Shown here: piece by piece, positions 17,372-24,988 of the stretch
How positions within the stretch are numbered: the first letter of the stretch is position 1
Layout: the number at the start of each line of letters is the position of its first letter
Assembly: GCA_002497295.1 (NCBI GenBank)
Contig: DANO01000001.1
Coordinates: 48,795 to 80,145 of the forward strand
Direction: 5' to 3'
DNA: 31,351 nt
From: Euryarchaeota archaeon UBA171
GTDB taxonomy: Archaea; Thermoplasmatota; Poseidoniia; Poseidoniales; Thalassarchaeaceae
Notes under the pieces: model-generated
What the model was told of the DNA's origin: nothing
The model's database searches: none
Seen by the model: only the letters and a program-made list of their open reading frames with translations
Translations under genes and position numbers: made by a program

Positions 17372-17863
17372 ATGCCAACCATGGTTAGGATGACAACGAG
17401 TGCTGGAGATATCGATATTGCATTGTATACTGAGGACTGCCCGGAGACAACCGGTAACTTCCTCAGATTAGTTGATGATGAGTTCTACAACGGACTACAC
17501 TTTCATCGTGTGATCAAGAGTTTCATGATTCAAGGCGGCTGCCCGAGATCAAAGGATCCGTTTGATGGAAGAGCCGGTACGGGCGGCCCTGGCTGGAAAA
17601 TACCCTGCGAGACATCCGCGCTGGCAAAGAAACACGACAGGCCGGGGTTATTTTCTATGGCAAACGCAGGCCCCAATACTGGTGGCTCGCAATTCTTTCT
17701 AACCACTGTTCCAACACCTTGGCTCGATGGCAATCATGCAATTTTTGGGGAGGTTGTTTCTGGTATGGAGAATGTGTATAACATCGAGAACTGCGATACG
17801 AAACCCGGAGATAGGCCTCTTGATCCTCAGAAAATTATCTCTGTTCATCGATTAGAGGAATAA
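17372..17863 (+). CDS. Cyclophilin-type peptidyl-prolyl cis-trans isomerase
   Basis: A 163-residue cytoplasmic cyclophilin that speeds proline isomerisation during folding. Active-site residues are visible in FHRVIKSFMIQGGCP (catalytic Arg, Phe, Met, Gln), FSMANAGPNTGGSQFFLT and WLDGNHAIFGEVVSGM. No signal peptide. Two in-frame ATGs at 17372 and 17381 are possible; the first is taken. It follows the CsaA-like gene by 44 bases, and both are folding- or RNA-related. Confidence 0.93.
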   Translation: MPTMVRMTTSAGDIDIALYTEDCPETTGNFLRLVDDEFYNGLHFHRVIKSFMIQGGCPRSKDPFDGRAGTGGPGWKIPCETSALAKKHDRPGLFSMANAGPNTGGSQFFLTTVPTPWLDGNHAIFGEVVSGMENVYNIENCDTKPGDRPLDPQKIISVHRLEE

Positions 17864-17890
17864 TCGCTGAATTGTAGTTCGACGATTAGT

Positions 17891-17913
17891 TTTATTAATA
17901 ATTAATTAATAAA
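17891..17913. promoter_or_regulatory. AT-rich promoter with perfect inverted repeat upstream of the RHH-fumarase gene
   Basis: TTTATTAAT (17891-17899) and its exact reverse complement ATTAATAAA (17905-17913) flank a 5-base spacer, ending 6 bases before the ATG at 17920. The left arm is also a good archaeal TATA-like box about 20-29 bases upstream of the ATG, which would give a leaderless or nearly leaderless transcript starting at the RHH-domain ATG. Because the product carries a ribbon-helix-helix domain, this is a natural candidate for an autoregulatory operator. Sequence symmetry is seen; binding is inferred, and AT-rich repeats can arise by chance. Confidence 0.5.
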
Positions 17914-17919
17914 AAAACC

Positions 17920-19512
17920 ATGGCCAAACACAGGGCGGGTAACCGGCGTATCGTTAGCATTAGCATACCAGAAGATCTAGCGATCAAACTTGATCGTAGA
18001 GTTGGAAAGGGACGTTCAAAGGGTCGATCTGCGACCATATCTCGTTTGATAGAACAGAGTTTGGAGAGTCATGTCTCGCCACCCGTCTCAGTTCCAGCTA
18101 CTCCTCTGAATGGAAGTATGACTGGAAAAACTCGAAAAGAAATTGACTCTCTTGGTGAAGTCGACGTTCCTGAAAATGCTTACTATGGGGCCCAGACGGC
18201 TAGATCGCTTGTCAACTTCGATATTGGTTCGGATATCATGCCACGATCGATGATACGGGCTTTTGGTCTTCTAAAACAGGCTGCTGCAGGGGCTAATGTT
18301 GAATTGGGGGATCTCGAAGAAGAAATAGGAAGTCTGATTTCTAGAAGTTGTGATGAGGTCATTTCAGGCTCACTAGACGCACATTTTCCACTTCGTATAT
18401 GGCAAACAGGTTCGGGAACTCAGACGAATATGAATGCCAACGAGGTTATCTCTAACCGGTCAATTGAATTGTCAGGAGGGGTCATTGGTTCGAAGGCCCC
18501 GGTTCATCCCAATGACCATGTGAATCGCGCTCAATCGAGCAATGATACGTTTCCAACTGCGATGCACATAGCAGCGGCAGAAGAAATCCATCATCGATTG
18601 ATACCGGCTGTCAAACATCTATCGGAACAACTAGACAACCGGAGGAGAGCATTCGATCACATTGTTAAGATCGGCAGAACACATCTCATGGATGCTGTCC
18701 CCCTTACTCTCGGTCAAGAGTTCTCAGGATATGTCTCAATGCTCAATGCAGATCTTAGTCGTATAATGAGGGCAAAGGAGTCGTTGCTCGCTTTAGCAAT
18801 CGGAGGGACTGCCGTTGGGACGGGGCTGAATACAAGAATGAGTTTCTCGGATTTGGTATGTGATCGAATTTCCGAAGAGACGGGATTATCATTCTACCCT
18901 GCTGAGAATAAATTTGCTGCGCTGGCAGGGCATGATGCCCTTCTAGAAGCTTCAGGCGCAATGAGCGGACTTGCTTCCACTGTCATGAAGGTCGCGAATG
19001 ATATCCGATGGATGGGGTCTGGACCCAGATCCGGATTCGGTGAATTGTCTTTACCAGAGAATGAGCCCGGCTCCAGCATAATGCCCGGAAAGGTGAATCC
19101 CACCCAAGCAGAAGCCATTACGATGGTTGCATGCCAAGTTATTGGCAACCACACCGCGGTGACTGTGGGTGCGAGCCAGGGTAATTTTGAGTTGAACGTG
19201 TATAAGCCGATGATAATTCACAATGTGTTGCACTCCTGCAGGCTTCTGACAGACTCTTGCATTTCCTTTGCAGATAAATGCGTAATTGGGCTAGAGGCAA
19301 ATGAAGATAGGATCAGTGATTTGGTTGAAAGATCTCTAATGCTCGTAACAGCATTGAATCCACACATTGGATACGATAATGCAGCTAAAATTGCAAAGTA
19401 TGCCCATGAAAAAGGGATTACTCTGAAGGAATCTGCAATAGAGTTGGACATGCTCACGGCAGAAGAATTCGATGATTGGGTGAGACCAGAAGACATGATC
19501 GGACCAAATTGA
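17920..19512 (+). CDS. fumC: Class II fumarase with N-terminal ribbon-helix-helix domain
   Basis: A 530-residue protein. Residues about 67-530 are a complete class II fumarase (fumarate/malate interconversion in the TCA cycle): GSGTQTNMNANEV (about 165-177), HVNRAQSSNDTFPTAM (about 200-215), GRTHLMDAVPLTLGQE (about 252-267) and the catalytic loop GSSIMPGKVNP (about 384-394). Residues 9-50 match a CopG/Arc-type ribbon-helix-helix DNA-binding domain: a short strand RRIVSISIP, helix EDLAIKLDRRV, basic turn GKGRSKGRS, then helix TISRLIEQSLES. A proline-rich linker joins them. The normal fumarase start would be the ATG at 18118, which has no well-spaced ribosome site; the promoter-like sequence just before 17920 supports the longer start. 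Fusion is seen in one uninterrupted frame; a regulatory role is inferred. Confidence 0.92.
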   Translation: MAKHRAGNRRIVSISIPEDLAIKLDRRVGKGRSKGRSATISRLIEQSLESHVSPPVSVPATPLNGSMTGKTRKEIDSLGEVDVPENAYYGAQTARSLVNFDIGSDIMPRSMIRAFGLLKQAAAGANVELGDLEEEIGSLISRSCDEVISGSLDAHFPLRIWQTGSGTQTNMNANEVISNRSIELSGGVIGSKAPVHPNDHVNRAQSSNDTFPTAMHIAAAEEIHHRLIPAVKHLSEQLDNRRRAFDHIVKIGRTHLMDAVPLTLGQEFSGYVSMLNADLSRIMRAKESLLALAIGGTAVGTGLNTRMSFSDLVCDRISEETGLSFYPAENKFAALAGHDALLEASGAMSGLASTVMKVANDIRWMGSGPRSGFGELSLPENEPGSSIMPGKVNPTQAEAITMVACQVIGNHTAVTVGASQGNFELNVYKPMIIHNVLHSCRLLTDSCISFADKCVIGLEANEDRISDLVERSLMLVTALNPHIGYDNAAKIAKYAHEKGITLKESAIELDMLTAEEFDDWVRPEDMIGPN

Positions 19513-19540
19513 CGATACTTGTCGTATTACTCAGAAAGAC

Positions 19541-19592
19541 GGTCCTAAGACACCCCATCATACGAAATGATTGATAGTCTGTTTGAGGGACC
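19541..19592. terminator. Hairpin after the fumarase gene
   Basis: GGTCC (19541-19545) pairs with GGACC (19588-19592), AGAC with GTCT inside it, and ATCAT (19557-19561) with ATGAT (19567-19571) at the tip around an ACGAA loop. It begins 28 bases after the fumarase stop. It could be a 3' end structure of the fumarase mRNA or the last stem of the minus-strand RNA. No long T-run follows, so a simple terminator is uncertain. Confidence 0.3.
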
Positions 19593-20217
19593 ACAAAGCG
19601 TCCGAATGGACAAGGTGGGAGCAACAGGGGGCTTGCCTATGGGGGAGCGAACCCCCTGCTGACTCCGCGGTTGGGGTTCACCCGGGCCCTAAGGCCCGGG
19701 TGTTCCCGGGTAGATGACTTGGGCGCTCGTTGTCCGCCTTCACCATTCGCCGATTAGGACGAAGTCCCCTTCGTCTTCACCGTATCCGCATTTAGTCTTC
19801 AGGTATTATCCCTGATTTCCTCAGCGTCCGATGCCAGTCCTCCACGGATCTCTCCGCTCTCGTCCCTGGTGCGTTTCTTTCCCGTGTTTTACTTCGGTTC
19901 TTTCCCGCACTACGCTTCTAGGATTGTCTCCTCCCCCTTTTGCGTTGCACCTCTTCGGGATAGTTTTCTGATTCGGTTTGTGTTTTCCCCCCGAAGGGTT
20001 CGGTTGCGTTTTCCTCAGCTTCCTCCTCAAATTTGCTCTTCTTTCTTGCGTCAGAATTGCTCTTTTTTGGTTCTCCCGCATCCTTGTCGCCCACAAGCAA
20101 CAAGGTGTGTCCCCGACTTTTTACAGCCGGTTTCACCGCTCCGATCTCTTGGATCGGTTTTTGTGGCCCGCGGGAGGTGCCGAAGCCCTCCCACACCACT
20201 CCCCCGGAGCGGCAAGG
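19541..20217 (-). ncRNA. Candidate large structured RNA, unidentified
   Basis: This fills the only long gene-free stretch (19513-20294). It is packed with inverted repeats: 19603-19609 with 19753-19759 (7 bp closing a multibranch domain), 19622-19631 with 19652-19661, 19679-19688 with 19693-19702 (10 bp, 4-base loop), 19768-19774 with 19779-19785, 20082-20087 with 20100-20105, 20141-20146 with 20152-20157, 20172-20177 with 20087-adjacent-like partner at 20187-20192, and 20196-20202 with 20206-20212. At two stems the minus-strand transcript forms G-U pairs where the plus strand would have A-C mismatches, and predicted loops are A-rich on the minus strand, so minus is favoured. A minus-strand TATA-like box lies at 20238-20251. 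I did not find the conserved RNase P core or SRP helix 8 motif, so identity is open; frames in this stretch look non-coding. Confidence 0.4.
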
Positions 20218-20237
20218 TCAACAGGGTTGGGGGTAGT

Positions 20238-20255
20238 CCATAAACCTTTCTTCGA
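20238..20255 (-). promoter_or_regulatory. Candidate BRE/TATA promoter for the structured RNA
   Basis: On the minus strand this reads GAAGAAAGGTTTATGGA, a purine-rich BRE-like block followed by a TTTAT box. A start about 25 bases downstream would fall near 20217, just ahead of the first strong stem (20206-20212 with 20196-20202). Assigned by resemblance to archaeal promoters and by its position relative to the structured region. Confidence 0.3.
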
Positions 20256-20294
20256 TATTAGAGCAGTCCACTGGAAATGAGGGTTAACAACCCC

Positions 20295-21377
20295 TTATTT
20301 CTCTTCCAAGATTTTGCTCTTATCTCCAAATCTTAACATTCTGAGGCGTGCTCTAATCAAAGAGTCGTCATCGTCTGAAAATTCTTGTTTTGTGATTCTC
20401 CTTTTCAGGACATTGGTTTCCAACAGGAGAATCTCTCCGTTTGAGCAGCCCAAAACTGTTCTATCCAAATGGCTGTGTACTATCGTTATCTCATTGGTAT
20501 GAGTCCAGTTCATTCTTATTTTTCCAATGGAGATCATACCAAAAAAACCTGGTTTCTTCATGGCTAACAAAGTCATCTCATCAGTGCTAGTGAGATGTTG
20601 TGGAATGCCATTCAAATCCTTGGCCAGTGGTTCTGTGTTCCCAGTTCCTCCATTTTGATTGTAGGTGACCCATCTTCCATCGTGCGTGAATCCTGCCAAA
20701 AAAACGTCTTTCACCGTATCTATGATTTTACCAGTCTGATCTATCTGGATTGCATGGAAATCTGAAGTTGTGAATGATATGCGGTTGTCGCCGGATTTCG
20801 ACGAACGTGATATTGGAGCTCTAGGAGAGCCTTCGAGATGGTGCAAGTCGTCTTTTCCGGTTTGTATGGTAAATATGCCTGGTTGGGGCCTGCCCAACCC
20901 TAAGATACAGCCTTGGCCAAAAGCATCTAATGTCCATACTTTCGATGTCAAGGAAATCGATTGTTCAACTACACCACAACGTGGTTCTATTCGCATAATT
21001 CGACATGCCACGTAGTCTTCGATTTCAATCTCGTAAACAGAAGAAGTAACCCATAGCGATTGACCATCAAACACAACGAAATCACAAGCACCCTCTACCG
21101 GGATTGTCCAAATTAACATGCCATCATTTGAGTTAACCGCTGTTATGGATGCCCCATGCGCAATCGCTACGATCTCATCGGCGAATACGATGGATGAGAC
21201 AGAGGGTTCGAGATTGATTGACCACAGAGGGGCTCCATCTGAAACAGACCAAGCGGATGCTGTTCCTTCAGCGTCTCCGGCGATGAAGGATTCAGCGTTC
21301 TGTGCGATGGTTGTAACGGGGGATTTCAGAGACCTGACCAATGAAGACAAATCTGAAAGGCGGGCGTTACTATTCAT
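20295..21377 (-). CDS. Beta-propeller (WD40/PQQ-like) protein, unknown function
   Basis: A 360-residue soluble protein made of repeated four-strand blades. Examples are FIAGDAEGTASAWSVSDGAPLW, IAHGASITAVNSNDGMLIWTI and a late blade with VLGCSNGEILLLETN, the small-residue/turn/Trp pattern of WD40 or quinoprotein-like propellers; about six or seven blades fit the length. No signal peptide, so probably cytoplasmic. The C-terminal 35 residues are charged (QEFSDDDDSLIRARLRM). It starts 15 bases after the M32 carboxypeptidase stop, on the same strand, so it is likely co-transcribed. Specific function not recognised. Confidence 0.75.
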   Translation of the reverse strand: MNSNARLSDLSSLVRSLKSPVTTIAQNAESFIAGDAEGTASAWSVSDGAPLWSINLEPSVSSIVFADEIVAIAHGASITAVNSNDGMLIWTIPVEGACDFVVFDGQSLWVTSSVYEIEIEDYVACRIMRIEPRCGVVEQSISLTSKVWTLDAFGQGCILGLGRPQPGIFTIQTGKDDLHHLEGSPRAPISRSSKSGDNRISFTTSDFHAIQIDQTGKIIDTVKDVFLAGFTHDGRWVTYNQNGGTGNTEPLAKDLNGIPQHLTSTDEMTLLAMKKPGFFGMISIGKIRMNWTHTNEITIVHSHLDRTVLGCSNGEILLLETNVLKRRITKQEFSDDDDSLIRARLRMLRFGDKSKILEEK

Positions 21378-21392
21378 TTTTACACTTCACTC

Positions 21393-22931
21393 TTAGATTT
21401 CGATATCATATAGACGCCGCACCTTGTCTGATAGATACTCAACAAATGGTTGTGGAGAGGGGTATGTGCCTGTTGCCTCTTTGATGAGTTCAGCAGGCTC
21501 AAGGATGCTTCCCCTGCAGTGAATTTTCGATCTCATCCAATTAAGAAGAGGTTTGAAGTCTCCATTTACCACTCTCTCATCGTGGTCGGGAATGTCATCT
21601 CTAGCTGCTTCTAGTAATTGGGCAGCATAGAGGTTCCCGAGGGTGTATGTCGGGAAGTAACCGATTGCACCCATGCACCAATGTATGTCTTGTAAAACCC
21701 CAATAGTACGATTTGTTGGTTTGATACCCAGATATTCTTCATACATTGCATCCCATGCATCTGGAATTTCATCAACTTCTATGTCGCCTTCGACCATTAG
21801 TTTCTCTAATTCATATCTGATCATAATATGAAGGTTGTATGTTGCTTCATCTGATTCAGTGCGTATGTAGCTTGGTTGGATGGTGTTGACGCTTCTCCAG
21901 AGAATCTCTGGCGTAACGTCATCCATCTGTCCAGGAAAGTATTCCCTCCACATCGGAAGCACCCATTCACAGAATTGTATCGATCGACCTACTTGATTTT
22001 CCCATAAACGAGACTGACTCTCATGGACGCCGAGGCCACATGCTTTCCCTGCGGGTTGAAAGTCAAGATTTCTTGGACGACCTTGCTCATACGTGCCATG
22101 GCCTGTTTCATGCATCGAGCCGAACAAAGATCCGAACGGCTCTGATTCATCATAACGGGTTGTCCATCGAACGTCGCTTGGATTAGGCCCTCCGCAGAAA
22201 GGATGTACTGACGCATCCCTCCTTCCGGCTGTGAAATCGAAGCCTATTGCTTCCGATACCCTATGACTGAGTTGAGTTTGTGACGATTCTGACCATTTTG
22301 ATCGTTCGACCCATGTCATATCTGGTTGTTTTCCAGATTCTGTGACTTTCTTGACGAGTGGCGCGACGCTGTCTCTTAGGCCGTTGAAAAGTGGGTCCAA
22401 TCGGCTAACAGTAAGTCCAGTCTCGTATTGATCTAGAAGAGCATTGTATGGGGACTCGCTGTAACCAAAGTATTCCGCCTTTCTACGTGTCATGTCGAGG
22501 ATCTTCTCCATATCGTCTCTAAATATAGAATAATCATCTTGTTCCCTTGCTCTGGCCCATGTGTGATGAGCATTGGATCTTAATCGTGCGAATTCTTCGA
22601 CAAAATCTGCAGGAAGGCACGTGGCACGCTCATAAGAAACGGTCGCGAGCCTGAGGTTGGCAGCCTGGATCTGATCTAAAGAGGTTGAATCTAATTCAGA
22701 TATCAACTCTCCAACTCGAGGATCGGTAATCTTCTCATGGACTGTTTTGGATATCCATGCCAGATGCTCTGCTCTGCTTTCCGCAGCAGCTTTGGGCATA
22801 ATCACCTCTTGATCCCAGCCTAAAATACTCCCAATCTGAGATGCCAAATCGATGTCTCTGAGTCGATTGAGTAGTTCCTCATACGAGTCCATGGGGGGTG
22901 GAGGGGGGCACGGCACATAATCGGGTGGCAT
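21393..22931 (-). CDS. M32 family metallocarboxypeptidase
   Basis: A 512-residue zinc/cobalt carboxypeptidase of the Taq/Pfu M32 family, which removes C-terminal residues from peptides in the cytoplasm. The HExxH site lies in GSMHETGHGTYEQGRP (about residue 272), followed by the conserved HESQSRLWENQVGRS with the third ligand, and IRTESDEATYNLHIMIRYELEK. The N-terminal ILGWDQEVIMPKAAAESR is also a family block. The ATG at 22931 adds an odd polyproline stretch; ATG 22892 (MDSYEELL) is an alternative start with a more typical N-terminus. It follows the ferritin-like gene by 6 bases. Confidence 0.93.
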   Translation of the reverse strand: MPPDYVPCPPPPPMDSYEELLNRLRDIDLASQIGSILGWDQEVIMPKAAAESRAEHLAWISKTVHEKITDPRVGELISELDSTSLDQIQAANLRLATVSYERATCLPADFVEEFARLRSNAHHTWARAREQDDYSIFRDDMEKILDMTRRKAEYFGYSESPYNALLDQYETGLTVSRLDPLFNGLRDSVAPLVKKVTESGKQPDMTWVERSKWSESSQTQLSHRVSEAIGFDFTAGRRDASVHPFCGGPNPSDVRWTTRYDESEPFGSLFGSMHETGHGTYEQGRPRNLDFQPAGKACGLGVHESQSRLWENQVGRSIQFCEWVLPMWREYFPGQMDDVTPEILWRSVNTIQPSYIRTESDEATYNLHIMIRYELEKLMVEGDIEVDEIPDAWDAMYEEYLGIKPTNRTIGVLQDIHWCMGAIGYFPTYTLGNLYAAQLLEAARDDIPDHDERVVNGDFKPLLNWMRSKIHCRGSILEPAELIKEATGTYPSPQPFVEYLSDKVRRLYDIEI

Positions 22932-22937
22932 GAGGCG

Positions 22938-23360
22938 TCATTTCAACATCATACGGAGTTCTTCGACAGATCGAAGCTCATCAAAATAAATCACTTCAAG
23001 GGCATCGTACAGTTCAGAATCTCCGATTTCTTGAATCATAGGCAGTATTTTCCCATACGTTTCACTTGCAATTTTTTCAGTCTTGTAGGCTTCTTTCAAC
23101 ATTTCGAGATAGTCAGACGTATGAGGGATTGCTGTTGCATCTCTCTCAGTAATGGCTTCCCCATCTAGTTTTACAATAGCGGCTCTGACTGTTGCTGCAT
23201 GAGTTATCGATTCCGTGACTTCATTGTTGAAGTAAGTCGCTAAATGGGGCCTGTGTATTCCAGAAACATAAGCCGAATAATGCGCATACATGGTTATGGC
23301 TCTGAGTTCCCAAGCAAGAGCTTCATTCAGAACAATGACGATCTCAGTCCGGGTCAGCAT
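22938..23360 (-). CDS. Ferritin-like four-helix protein
   Basis: A 140-residue all-helical protein resembling bacterioferritin/ferritin-like domains. Probable di-iron ligands are Glu18 (NEALAWELRAITMY), Glu50 and His54 (ESITHA) and Glu100 (KIASETYGK). In the fourth helix, EVIYFDELRSVEEL, a DELRS stretch stands where DEExH usually gives the second histidine, so the site may be incomplete or altered. Possible roles are iron storage or peroxide reduction. ATG at 23360; first gene of the run with M32 peptidase and the propeller protein. Confidence 0.75.
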   Translation of the reverse strand: MLTRTEIVIVLNEALAWELRAITMYAHYSAYVSGIHRPHLATYFNNEVTESITHAATVRAAIVKLDGEAITERDATAIPHTSDYLEMLKEAYKTEKIASETYGKILPMIQEIGDSELYDALEVIYFDELRSVEELRMMLK

Positions 23361-23471
23361 CCATCCCTCATCAATCTAGTCGCGGAAGGGGTTCATGAAT
23401 CCATTGAATCTAATTGGATTCAGGCCAAAGTTGAGCGAACCATTGATGGCAGGTCTGATTCATGCAGATTC

Positions 23472-24965
23472 ATGGGGGAAGGTGCCCGTGTTAACGTGGC
23501 TGTGGCAGATAGGATTCTCCTGCATCTATTGAATCATATATCTCAGGTGGATCTACATACCGTCACTTCTGAAATTACTAGACGGGGGATATCGATAGCA
23601 TGTGCAGTCCATCCACCCAATGTTTCTCGGAGTATGCGAGATTTAGTGGCAACGGGCATTGTCGCGCAGAGCATGCGCTTGGTGAGGGGTGAAAATCGAC
23701 GTCAGAAAGTATGGTACCTCACATCATTAGGAAGGGAAATGGCCGCAGCGGTGAAGGAGAAGCTTTCGGGGACCCTCGTTCTCGTTCGAAGTCGAACTGG
23801 GGATCTTTTGGAGATACCCGCATCAGAGGCGTCTGATCGATTAAGGGCGGATCTTGACCTGCTATCCGTTTTGATGCATGCTCAACATGAAGGTGCACTC
23901 AGTTACGGAGATATTCGTTTCGGGCCCATACGAAACAAAACGACTGAGCCGGGTTCGATTAGGATGATGGCTGGTGCCCATTCCACATATCACACTGAAC
24001 CTCCAAAGACCAGGGAAATACATGGTAGGAATGAGGAAAGGAAATCTCTGGATGTGTGGTTTTCAGGTACTGAAGGCATTTGTACGGTAACTGGAGTCGC
24101 TGGCTGTGGAAAGACCACTTTGGTATCTGACTGGTTCAGGACGCGTGATTCTGGGATTGTGGATATGCTCGTCATGTACTATCCGTGTCAGCCATGGGAT
24201 ACCGCAGTAGGTCTGACAACGAGCATATTTCACAGACTTGGATTGGGGCATAAAAATGAAATTGATGATCCATATGATTTGATTTCCGTTCTGCCTCCGC
24301 CAGGGAATCCTCTTGATCACGATCTTCTGAGGAGGAGGTTGACTGCTACACTGGTTGATGAAGACGGAGTCATAGGGAGTAAGTCGAAGCTGTTCCTGAT
24401 CCTCGATGATGTGCATAATCTCGACAGGGAGGGGGTTCGTCTCCTGGGAGTGTTAATGCAGGTTGTAGAGGCCTCACATTCGAGAATGATTGCCATATCT
24501 AGATCGTCTCCGGATTTCTATGACAGACGGGATGTCATGACGAGGGGGAGGGTCGCGGAAATCGCCCTAGGGGGTCTGAGTCGAAATGAGCTTGAAATGT
24601 GGGTGGAAAGCATAGGTCTCTCGGACAAGATATCGGCAGAGGACCTGCATGAGCGCACGGGAGGTCATCCTTTGGCGATTGAGCTTTTGGAAATATACGG
24701 TGAGATGAATCATCGCGATTGGATTCGATTTCTAGATTCAGAAATAGTGGATGTGCTTCCGGATGAAGATCGGTCTATTCTTCTGGCTCTTTCCAGATCG
24801 AAAAGGCCCGTGCCTTGGAAAGAATTGTCCGAATCAGTGGGGTATGTGGGTCGGCCTCCGAAATCTTTGATTTCTAGAGGTCTGATGATTGAGCTTGAAG
24901 ATGGTATGTGGCTCCATGAAGCATTGAGGAGTCGCTTACAGATGCATACAGAGAAACAAGACTGA
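23472..24965 (+). CDS. STAND/AAA-type ATPase with N-terminal winged helix
   Basis: A 497-residue protein with three parts. An N-terminal winged helix-turn-helix (about 5-95: DRILLHLLNH, VTSEITRRGI, VSRSMRDLVATGIV, QKVWYLTSLG). A central P-loop ATPase with Walker A GVAGCGKTTLV (about 208-218), Walker B LFLILDDVHN (about 306-315), a sensor-like SRMIAISRSS, and the GHPLAIELL motif typical of STAND ATPases. A C-terminal winged helix (PWKELSESVG, ISRGLMIELEDGMWLHEAL). No obvious ligand-sensing repeat domain. Probably an ATP-driven transcription or signal switch; target unknown. Starts at 23244 or before 23472 would overlap the ferritin-like gene antisense and lack family-like sequence. Confidence 0.78.
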   Translation: MGEGARVNVAVADRILLHLLNHISQVDLHTVTSEITRRGISIACAVHPPNVSRSMRDLVATGIVAQSMRLVRGENRRQKVWYLTSLGREMAAAVKEKLSGTLVLVRSRTGDLLEIPASEASDRLRADLDLLSVLMHAQHEGALSYGDIRFGPIRNKTTEPGSIRMMAGAHSTYHTEPPKTREIHGRNEERKSLDVWFSGTEGICTVTGVAGCGKTTLVSDWFRTRDSGIVDMLVMYYPCQPWDTAVGLTTSIFHRLGLGHKNEIDDPYDLISVLPPPGNPLDHDLLRRRLTATLVDEDGVIGSKSKLFLILDDVHNLDREGVRLLGVLMQVVEASHSRMIAISRSSPDFYDRRDVMTRGRVAEIALGGLSRNELEMWVESIGLSDKISAEDLHERTGGHPLAIELLEIYGEMNHRDWIRFLDSEIVDVLPDEDRSILLALSRSKRPVPWKELSESVGYVGRPPKSLISRGLMIELEDGMWLHEALRSRLQMHTEKQD

Positions 24966-24976
24966 CGTAGAGTCGA

Positions 24977-24983
24977 TTTTTTT
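24977..24983 (+). terminator. T-rich terminator after the STAND ATPase gene
   Basis: A run of seven T residues follows the ATPase stop by about a dozen bases, in the 23-base gap to the convergent thioredoxin gene. Archaeal RNA polymerase terminates at such T-tracts. No strong hairpin precedes it. Confidence 0.4.
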
Positions 24984-24988
24984 GATGT

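Noticed and set aside
19821..20199. Two overlapping minus-strand frames of about 90 residues in the long intergenic region
   Set aside because: Highly basic, low-hydrophobicity translations in competing frames across hairpins; better explained by structured RNA with A-rich loops.
19541..20217. Identification of the structured region as RNase P RNA or SRP RNA
   Set aside because: The conserved P4-type GAGGAAAGUC core and the SRP helix 8 signature were not found on either strand by eye; a covariance search would decide.
23244..23471. Upstream start for the STAND ATPase
   Set aside because: It would overlap the ferritin-like gene antisense by over 100 bases and encodes no recognisable domain.
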